In this document: positions 57,323-64,000 of the stretch, one piece after another
How positions within the stretch are numbered: the stretch's first letter is position 1
Layout: each line of letters opens with the position of its first letter
Assembly (NCBI GenBank): GCA_029243025.1
Contig: JAQWSU010000051.1
Span: 62,001-126,000 of the forward strand
Direction: 5' to 3'
Length of the DNA: 64,000 bases
Source of the DNA: Pirellulaceae bacterium
GTDB taxonomy: Bacteria; Planctomycetota; Planctomycetia; Pirellulales; Pirellulaceae
Position numbers and translations under genes: made by a program
Notes under the pieces: generated by a model
What the model was told of the DNA's origin: nothing
Database searches by the model: none
What the model saw: only the letters and a program-made list of their open reading frames with translations

Positions 57323-59296
57323 ATGTCGAGTTTTCTGCGAGTTGTTCGATTGAGTTTGCGCTACCGTTTCACGGTGGTCGGGACCATTGTTTGCGCGCTG
57401 GCAGTGGGAGTCCTCTGGGGGGGGAACATCGGTGCTGTTTTCCCGTTCGTCGAAGTGGTTTTTCGCGGTCAGTCGCTGCAGGAATGGGTGGATGGTGAGG
57501 TTGAGAAGGCGGAGCAGAAAATCGAGCGAATGGATGCTCAGATTGCGGGAGTTGCCGGTGAACCTGAGCTTGATTCGAATCAGCGAAAGCGATTGGTTGC
57601 TCGCAGGCGGGCCGAGGTGGCCGCTTTGGAGGCGTATCGGCGTGCGCAGCCTTATATTTATCGCTATCTTCCCGAGCAACCGTTCACAACTTTGTTGCTT
57701 GTTATGATGCTCCTTTTTATTGGTACGTTGATAAAAGATGTCTTTCTTGCGTCGAGTACCGTGCTGACCGAACGCTTAGCTCAAGCGGGAACGATTCAGC
57801 TTCGCAAGCAATTGTTTAATCAGACTTTGCGGACGGAGTTACAGAGTTTTCAAAATAGGGATTCCAGTCAATTATTGAGTCGACTGACCTATGACCTGGA
57901 GCAAGTGACAATTGGTTTACGTATGCTATTTGGCCGCTCTATTCGCGAACCGCTGAAGATGCTGGCGTGTTTGATTGGTGCGGCCTTCATCTGCTGGCGG
58001 TTACTGTTGCTTTCGATGTTTTTGGCTCCACTGGCCGCTCTTTTGATTTCACTCCTGAACCGTGCGTTAAAACGAGCGAATGCCCGCGCGTTGGACGAAA
58101 TGTCACAGATTTATTCCGTGCTTGGAGAAACCTTGCGGGGAATGAAAATTGTGAAGGCATACACGATGGAGAGAATTGAACGTCGGCGATTTGATGTGGT
58201 CTCGCGGCGATTCTTTCAGCGCGCCATGCGAGTGGCGATTTTTGACGCGATGGTACGTCCCACGATCGAAATGATGGGAATTGGAATCATTTGCGTGGCA
58301 ATTCTCGGCGGTGCCTATTTGGTGTTAAATCAAGAGACTCATCTTCTGGGCCTTAAAATCAGCGAACGGCCGCTATCGATCAGTGCTGTAATGCTGTTTT
58401 TTGGTTTGCTGACGGGGGTCAGCGATCCGGCTCGAAAACTGTCGGGCGTGATTGGTAAGTTGCAACGCGCGGCAGCGGCGGCAGATCGTGTGTTTGAACT
58501 GATTGACCGCAGTTCGGAGTTACCTCGTGCTTCGCGACCCGTGGATACCGTGAAGCATCAACGAGAACTGCGGTTTGAGAACGTCAAGTTTGCTTACCGA
58601 GATGGTCCGCTGGTCTTGGACGAGGTCAGTTTGCGCGTGCAAGCAGGTGAGACGATTGCGTTTGTAGGGCCCAATGGGTGCGGCAAAAGTACGCTCGCTA
58701 ATCTTGTGCTGCGTTTCTTCGATCCCGACTCTGGAGCTGTTTCTATTGATGGGGTGGATCTTCGGCAGATGCGATTGCGAGACTTACGGTCTCAGGTCGG
58801 ACTCGTGACGCAAGAAGCTGTTCTGTTTAATGATACGGTGGAAGCAAATATTCGCCTGGGTCACCCGAATGCGAGTCGGGAGCAGGTCGTTCGGGCAGCT
58901 CAACAGGCACATGCTCACGATTTTATTGAGAATCAACTCGCCGATGGCTACCAAACGGTGGTTGGCGAAGGGGCGAGCCGCCTTTCGGGTGGACAGAAGC
59001 AACGTATCTCGCTAGCTCGCGCCATCTTGAGGGACCCCAAGATTCTGATTCTCGATGAGGCGACAAGCCAAGTAGATGTCGATAGCGAGCGGCAAATTCA
59101 CGCCGCCCTGGCCGCGTTTATGCAGGGACGAACCTCTCTGATTATCACGCATCGGACGGGGATTCTGGAACTCGCGGACCGGATTATTGTGATGGAAGGT
59201 GGTCGGATTACCGACGACGGAACGTTGCCCGAGTTGATGGCTCGCAGTTCCGCTTTTCATCGTCTCTCGACGGATCATCGGGCCAAGAGTGCCTGA
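57323..59296 (+). CDS. MsbA-like ABC exporter, full-length half-transporter
   Basis: A 657-residue protein with six membrane helices and a nucleotide-binding domain: Walker A GPNGCGKST, signature LSGGQKQRISLARAI, Walker B ILILDEATSQVD and H-loop ITHR. An insertion of about 80 charged residues, coiled-coil-like (VEKAEQKIERMDAQIAG, RKRLVARRRAEVAALEAY), lies between helices 1 and 2 on the outer side. It probably exports a lipid or lipid-linked glycan as a homodimer. Three sulfotransferase genes follow on the same strand. Confidence 0.9.
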   Translation: MSSFLRVVRLSLRYRFTVVGTIVCALAVGVLWGGNIGAVFPFVEVVFRGQSLQEWVDGEVEKAEQKIERMDAQIAGVAGEPELDSNQRKRLVARRRAEVAALEAYRRAQPYIYRYLPEQPFTTLLLVMMLLFIGTLIKDVFLASSTVLTERLAQAGTIQLRKQLFNQTLRTELQSFQNRDSSQLLSRLTYDLEQVTIGLRMLFGRSIREPLKMLACLIGAAFICWRLLLLSMFLAPLAALLISLLNRALKRANARALDEMSQIYSVLGETLRGMKIVKAYTMERIERRRFDVVSRRFFQRAMRVAIFDAMVRPTIEMMGIGIICVAILGGAYLVLNQETHLLGLKISERPLSISAVMLFFGLLTGVSDPARKLSGVIGKLQRAAAAADRVFELIDRSSELPRASRPVDTVKHQRELRFENVKFAYRDGPLVLDEVSLRVQAGETIAFVGPNGCGKSTLANLVLRFFDPDSGAVSIDGVDLRQMRLRDLRSQVGLVTQEAVLFNDTVEANIRLGHPNASREQVVRAAQQAHAHDFIENQLADGYQTVVGEGASRLSGGQKQRISLARAILRDPKILILDEATSQVDVDSERQIHAALAAFMQGRTSLIITHRTGILELADRIIVMEGGRITDDGTLPELMARSSAFHRLSTDHRAKSA

Positions 59297-59510
59297 TCGA
59301 ATGTTGGACGAAAGCGAACTGCGCGGCCCTCTTTAGCGCGGAAATGGGCTTCCAGCTCTGCTGGCTCACGGCGGAATTTCCATCTGATTTGTTTGCTAAT
59401 TCCAACGCTTGCTCCTAATGATCGCGTAAAGATTTACCGATCCGTTGATATGGAGAGGTTAATCGGTCTTGATTGATTCTATCAATGATAGCGTTTGAGC
59501 CATTTCAATC

Positions 59511-60296
59511 ATGCTACTTTCACATTCCCATAACTTCCTGTTTGTTCATCTCGCCAAGACCGGTGGCACGAGTGTTCGTGCGGCTTTGTCGAGTCGAAGT
59601 TGGAGGGATCCGCTCCATTGGCCGACGTTTTTCTGCCATCGGGTCAGTGAGTTTTGTGGGCACCGATTGGGATGCAAGATTCCACGGCACGCACCAGCCC
59701 TGGTGGCCAAGGAACTATTGCCGCCAACTTTCTTCGACGAGCTTTTTAAGTTTAGTTTTGTGCGAAATCCTTGGGATCGTGTGGTAAGTGCCTACCACCA
59801 CTTTGAACGGGAACGGCGTGACGTTTTGGCGGAGCAACGGATCCGTGACATTGCCCATTTCACCGATTGGTTGTTGGACGTTCCTTTAAACGAAACAAGT
59901 CGCGCGGGTTTAGTTGCCGCGTTGCGCCGCCCCCAGATTGAACACCTCGTCGATTTCCACGGGAATCTATTGGTGGATTTCGTGGGGCGTTACGAACATT
60001 TGCCTGAAGACTTCCAGTGGGTCGTGGAACAAGTCGCGTTTAAGGGTGTGAAATTGCCGCACAAGCGTCGGTCGCAGCGCCCCCGAGATTACCGACTAAG
60101 TTACACGGACCGAATGGCTGAGCAAGTTGCCGACCATTTTGCCCCCGACATCGCTGCATTTGAGTACAGTTTCGATCCTCCGGATTTGTTGGAGATCAAT
60201 CGAAAAGACGCTGCTCACCGAATGAGAAATCATTCGGTGAATCCCTTCGTTTTGGGAAGGCATAAGCCTCAGGATGGGAAGTCGATAAAATGTTAA
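59511..60296 (+). CDS. Sulfotransferase family 2 protein
   Basis: A 261-residue protein with the PAPS 5'-phosphosulfate loop FVHLAKTGGTSVRAAL and the 3'-phosphate motif FSFVRNPWDRVVSAY (Sulfotransfer_2 pattern). It transfers sulfate from PAPS, probably to a sugar. No signal peptide or membrane anchor was seen, so it should act in the cytoplasm. The next sulfotransferase gene overlaps its end by seven bases. Confidence 0.88.
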   Translation: MLLSHSHNFLFVHLAKTGGTSVRAALSSRSWRDPLHWPTFFCHRVSEFCGHRLGCKIPRHAPALVAKELLPPTFFDELFKFSFVRNPWDRVVSAYHHFERERRDVLAEQRIRDIAHFTDWLLDVPLNETSRAGLVAALRRPQIEHLVDFHGNLLVDFVGRYEHLPEDFQWVVEQVAFKGVKLPHKRRSQRPRDYRLSYTDRMAEQVADHFAPDIAAFEYSFDPPDLLEINRKDAAHRMRNHSVNPFVLGRHKPQDGKSIKC

Positions 60297-61282
60297 ATCG
60301 CAATGCAATTTTCGTAAATGGGTTTTCGCGTGGCGGGACAACGATGTTGACCAATCTTCTGGCATCACATCCCACCGTTTGCCTGGTCGGCGAGACTCAT
60401 CATGTTTTTAAAGGTCACAACATTACCGACAGTCGTTGGCGAGTGCTCAACAAGTGTTTGTATCATGATGCTCCGATCCTGATGCGACACGGGCAAAACT
60501 TTTTTAGCCCGCGCTTAGTCAAGCCTCGTAAATCGCTCTGCCGTTGGTCAGAAAATCGAATCGATCGGATTCTCTATCGGGAGAAGTTGAGGTCAAATCA
60601 TCCACTCCTGAATCAATATAAGACGGCCAACCTGGAATATACGCGTGAAGAACTCATGGAGTCGCGATTGCTTTGCAAGAACATTGACGGCATGATTTAT
60701 GTAAATGATGCCTTTTCACAGATGTATCCCGATGGCACCTATTTTGGTCTGGTTCGAAACGGATTCGCGGTTTGTGAAGGGCATGTGAGACGTGGACGCT
60801 CTGCTCAGGAGATTGGTTGGCGTTACAGAGTATTGGCTGAAAAAATGCTGTCCGATGCCGAACGTTTTGCTAATTATCACATGGTGCGTTTCGAAGATTT
60901 GGTTGCCGATCCGATGGAAACCGTGGCTGCCGCCTATGCCGCTGCGGGACTTGATGTGGACCGTCTGGACAAAGTTCGTATGCAAGTTCGTCGCGTCATG
61001 GATGCGAATGGCAATCACCAATTGGTCGGCGATTCAGAATGGGATGTTGTCTGGCTGACCTTCTCAGAGCTTGGTGGCTATTTCAAACAGGATGTCAATC
61101 TGAATCAAATTAAACGTTTGTCGGCTGTGGATCGTGACGCGTTTCTCGAAGAAGCGGGGGACGTGATGGAACGACTCGGGTACCCGTGTGAAGTGAGCGA
61201 GTCTCGTGGATACTGTGTTCCTGTTCTCCAGCGACAGGCCAAGCCATTGAAGGTCGCCGATGTGAGTCGCCGTGCTGCCTGA
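60290..61282 (+). CDS. Sulfotransferase-like protein
   Basis: A 330-residue protein with the PAPS-binding loop FVNGFSRGGTTMLTNLLASH near its N-terminus, then GLVRNGFAVCEGHVRRGRS and MVRFEDLVADPMETV, the classic later motifs of Sulfotransfer_1/3 enzymes. The acceptor is unknown. It overlaps the previous sulfotransferase and belongs to the same unit. Confidence 0.87.
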   Translation: MLNRNAIFVNGFSRGGTTMLTNLLASHPTVCLVGETHHVFKGHNITDSRWRVLNKCLYHDAPILMRHGQNFFSPRLVKPRKSLCRWSENRIDRILYREKLRSNHPLLNQYKTANLEYTREELMESRLLCKNIDGMIYVNDAFSQMYPDGTYFGLVRNGFAVCEGHVRRGRSAQEIGWRYRVLAEKMLSDAERFANYHMVRFEDLVADPMETVAAAYAAAGLDVDRLDKVRMQVRRVMDANGNHQLVGDSEWDVVWLTFSELGGYFKQDVNLNQIKRLSAVDRDAFLEEAGDVMERLGYPCEVSESRGYCVPVLQRQAKPLKVADVSRRAA

Positions 61283-61315
61283 CGAATTGTGATCTAATCA
61301 AGTTGAGGTGATTTG

Positions 61316-62152
61316 ATGTTAGCCTTTGTCCACATCCGTAAGACCGGTGGAAGTACCGTCGATACGATACTACGTCAGTCCTTTGGTTTGCGGCATTTTC
61401 GACTTCGCTTAGGTCCACATCGGGCCGTTAATCCCATTGCCAGCGCAGGTGAGGTTCGTCGTTGTCAGTGGATCTACTGGCGGATGAAATGTCTTGCGGG
61501 GCATGGGATCGTGCCGCACAGTGATCTGCGAGAGTTGAGTGAATCGCTGCGGTATTTTACCTTCTTACGTGAACCGGTCACTCGTTGCGCATCGGATTAT
61601 CAGTTTCGTGTCGATCGCGGTGGCCTGCGACAGCCATTCGAAGAATGGATTCATACGGAGTATGCTGCCAATCAACAGACGCTAAAAATTGGTGGGGAAC
61701 GAAAGGCTGACAAAGCCATTGAAATGCTTCTCAAAGAGATTGGTTTTGTCGGTATACTCGAGCGGTTTGATGAATCTCTTGTGATGCTCAAGCAATGGGT
61801 GGATTTGCCGGAATTCGATATCCGGTATCGATCAAAGAACGTTGCCGCACGCTCTTCGATCAAGTCTCGCTTGCTGGCTGACCCGCAGACGTTGAGTTTG
61901 CTCCGCGAAGTCAATCAAGAAGATCTCAAACTATATCGATATGCGATGGAAGAAATCTATCCAAAAGCAGTAAGTCGGTTTTCTGGCGATTTGGAGAACG
62001 CTGTTTGCGATTTTCGCCGCACGAATCAACCCCGGCCAGTCTTGCCCCGACAGATCGGTAGCATCTTGGTCCGCGAAGGTGTCTACAAGCCGATCGCTAC
62101 GATGTTGAGTAATCAATCCAACGCGACGGCGTTGCCATCGCGGGCCGCTTGA
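61316..62152 (+). CDS. Sulfotransferase family 2 protein, third of the cluster
   Basis: The 278-residue protein starts at the ATG at 61316 after GAGGTG. The PAPS loop is LAFVHIRKTGGSTVDTIL and the 3'-phosphate motif is TFLREPVTRCASDYQF, a Sulfotransfer_2 pattern. It is 33 bp after the second sulfotransferase, so the three are probably cotranscribed. The acceptor is unknown. Confidence 0.87.
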   Translation: MLAFVHIRKTGGSTVDTILRQSFGLRHFRLRLGPHRAVNPIASAGEVRRCQWIYWRMKCLAGHGIVPHSDLRELSESLRYFTFLREPVTRCASDYQFRVDRGGLRQPFEEWIHTEYAANQQTLKIGGERKADKAIEMLLKEIGFVGILERFDESLVMLKQWVDLPEFDIRYRSKNVAARSSIKSRLLADPQTLSLLREVNQEDLKLYRYAMEEIYPKAVSRFSGDLENAVCDFRRTNQPRPVLPRQIGSILVREGVYKPIATMLSNQSNATALPSRAA

Positions 62153-63289
62153 CGGAAGCTGTCGTTGCAGAGAAGGTCGTACGAAAGCACCGATCGGGTG
62201 CCCACCCCAGGGCTTTTCTCGAGCCATGTTATCGGCAGTCTCAAGTCGCGTAATGTATTCACTGATGTGATGAATTACGTTGTTTTCATCGGGTTGCCCT
62301 GCAGCCGCATCGCTGTTGAACGCTCATTGAAACATGGGGGTTAGGCAGGAACTGAATCGCCTGCGATATGTACGTCCTGTGTTATGAGAGGAATCAGATT
62401 GAATGGTTGTTTAATAGCCAAAATCGTCAGCTGATTGAATAGGCGGGCGATTGATCTGCAGGTGCTTTCGGTGTGCCAAACTCGTCGCGCGCCGCTCGCT
62501 AAAAACTCGCCTGATGGGCGAAAAGAAACTGGGGATTTTTCGTGAGTAATTTGGAGCCGAACCGGTGCCTGCTGACTCGCTTGTGCCACACGTTGCAGGT
62601 TCTGATTTGAATCCTTTATCTTTTGCGAAATCCATTTGAGGCGATTGCTGCGATTCAGCAAGAAAAATCTCACTCGACATTGGGGAACGTTGACGGCGGC
62701 TCTTTCGAACGAGCAAAATACAACCGGGGCTTTGCGAGAGCATGCTGACAATCATCAAGACGGTCAGATTGGATGATCTGTTGACGAGGTCGGGCGATTG
62801 ACGAGGCCGGGCGAGGTTGCGTTGCAATTTGCTTAATTTTGGGTCTGCCAACGGATCGCGGATACTTGAATACGTCTTCAGGCATACTCTGCAGCCTGCC
62901 TCAGCCGGCACAGTTTCAGGTTAAATGGCCAGCGGCGTTGGTTGACTTCGTGGTGAAACGAGCCGAAAAGTTTCCGGATCTCAACCGATATGAATATTCT
63001 CTGCAGAATCGTGGGGGTGTTGTGGCTACCTTTTCTCATGGCGAGAGCTCCCAACTGCCGTCGGTTGCCTGAGCCACCCATCCGATTGGCTGACTCGACT
63101 TTTTTAGAGCACATTTTTTGGGGCAAACCATCTGACGAACGCGCGTTACGGATAGCAAGTTGCTAAGATAGAAGGCCAATGGCGCAGCTGTCTGATGGAT
63201 TGACTAGCATTGAAACTTGAATCCTATTCGAGGGCTGCCTTTTGGCAGGCCCACACTGAATCTATTTCGAATCGATGAGCGAGGGATTG
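62153..63289. other. About 1.1 kb without a secure gene
   Basis: Several open frames are present. The best is leftward, 62341-62751 (TTG start, 136 codons), whose end has a weak response-regulator-like look (GEFLASGARRVWH, STCRSIARLFNQL); the overlapping frame 62411-62911 looks random. A rightward frame 62839-63072 ends GGVVATFSHGESSQLPSVA. None has a clear family, so this may be decayed DNA. A 17-bp tandem duplication is at 62781-62814. Confidence 0.45.
62781..62814. repeat. 17-bp two-copy tandem repeat
   Basis: TTGACGAGGTCGGGCGA at 62781-62797 is followed by the same unit with one T to C change at 62798-62814. Confidence 0.9.
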
Positions 63290-64000
63290 ATGTTACGCTT
63301 CAGAATTTTTGGTTTGTTGTTATGTGGATTAATGTTGGTGGGCTGTAGCAAGAACAGCGCCCAGCCGGAAGCAACGAAGACGATCGGTTACTCGGCCCTG
63401 ACTCTGACAAATCCATTCTTTATGACGATCAAGGAATCGATGGAGTCAGAGGCTGCCAAGCACGGCTATCAGTTGTTGGTGGTTTCGGGGGAACGCGATC
63501 CGAAGAAACAATCAGATCAAGTCGATGATTTCATTGTGAAGGAAGTGGATGCGATTATTCTCAATCCTTGTGACAAATCCGCCGTTGGTCCCGCGATTAA
63601 AAAGGCCAATGAGGCGGGGATTCCCGTATTCACCAACGACCTGGCCTACGTTGGTAGCGATGGCAAAGTCGTCTGTCACGTGGCCACCGACAATCTCCAG
63701 GGCGGGCGTTTAGCGGGCGAAGCGATGGTGAAATTATTGGGCGAGGCAGGTGGTAAAGTTGCGATTATTGATTTTCCGCAAGCCGAATCGTGCCAATTGC
63801 GTGTCGCCGGTTTCGAAGAAATACTTGCTGCTCACAATAAACAGCCCAACGTGAATCCGATTGAGGTTGTTTCCAAAACCGATGGGGGCGGCGTGCGGGA
63901 TGAAGGGAATAAAGCGGCTCGAGACGCTTTGGAATCGAATCCAGATTTAGCGGCCGTTTTTGCCATCAATGATCTCTCGGCGTTGGGTGCTTATGCTGCT
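63290..64000 (+). CDS. Periplasmic sugar-binding lipoprotein (RbsB-like), partial
   Basis: The frame starts at the ATG at 63290 after GAGGGATTG and runs off the right edge (237 codons seen). A lipoprotein signal (LLLCGLMLVGCSKN, lipobox LVGC) precedes a type I periplasmic binding domain: IGYSALTLTNPFFMTIKESM, VDAIILNPCDKSAVGPAIKK and AVFAINDLSALGAYAA. This is the ribose/galactose-type substrate binder of an ABC importer. The sugar is unknown; ATPase and permease would lie beyond the edge. Confidence 0.9.
   Translation, partial: MLRFRIFGLLLCGLMLVGCSKNSAQPEATKTIGYSALTLTNPFFMTIKESMESEAAKHGYQLLVVSGERDPKKQSDQVDDFIVKEVDAIILNPCDKSAVGPAIKKANEAGIPVFTNDLAYVGSDGKVVCHVATDNLQGGRLAGEAMVKLLGEAGGKVAIIDFPQAESCQLRVAGFEEILAAHNKQPNVNPIEVVSKTDGGGVRDEGNKAARDALESNPDLAAVFAINDLSALGAYAA

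Overview
The window looks like a piece of a chromosome from a planctomycete, probably Pirellulales. The evidence is a DUF1501 / DUF1549-DUF1553 / cytochrome-WD40 gene trio, a DUF116-polyprenyl synthase fusion, several FHA proteins, a ThiD2-ThiE fusion, many convergent gene pairs, and moderate GC with frequent non-ATG starts. Both edge genes are cut: a secreted YHS/TRASH-type protein on the left and a sugar-binding lipoprotein on the right. No rRNA, tRNA, insertion sequence, prophage or CRISPR array was seen. This assignment rests on gene content only.

Layout. 0-3.1 kb: a leftward group, thiD2E, a secreted propeller-like protein and a CYTH protein. 3.5-10.6 kb: a TPR-like membrane protein, clpC with a terminator, and an Mla-type lipid transport operon (mlaE-mlaF-mlaD) facing a PEGA lipoprotein. 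10.8-19.3 kb: a PP2C phosphatase, a methyltransferase, an LptF/G-type permease, an FHA-GAF-AAA+-Fis regulator, lexA and sppA. 19.2-33.9 kb: housekeeping genes (proB, purF, trmB, fabZ-like, trpD, a nucleoside hydrolase, HtrA protease, DksA-like, FHA protein, sugar isomerase), plus a 32-codon basic protein and a decayed RND/MMPL gene of HpnN type. 33.5-34.7 kb: divergent queF and queE. 35-41.7 kb: the DUF1501/DUF1549/cytochrome-WD40 trio. 41.7-48.9 kb: leftward genes, including an ABC ATPase with a 1174-residue FtsX-type permease, a prenyltransferase-beta-like repeat protein, a thioesterase and rpsR with a terminator. 49.2-51.0 kb: a sodium:solute symporter with a DUF3311 partner. 51.1-57.1 kb: an isoprenoid operon (squalene-hopene-type cyclase, DUF116-polyprenyl synthase, DUF98-like protein) divergent from a radical SAM gene. 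57.3-62.2 kb: an MsbA-like exporter followed by three sulfotransferases. 62.2-63.3 kb: no secure gene.

Themes. Envelope lipid biology recurs: Mla transport, an LptF/G permease, fabZ-like, an HpnN-like pseudogene, a hopanoid-type cyclase, a polyprenyl synthase and an MsbA-like exporter. The most unusual items are the cyclase / DUF116-prenyl synthase operon beside a ruined HpnN-type transporter, a GGTase-beta-like protein lacking two of the three expected zinc ligands, an enhancer-binding-type ATPase with an altered GAFTGA loop, the three-sulfotransferase cassette, and repeated short tandem duplications (units of 11 to 19 bp) in both coding and intergenic DNA.
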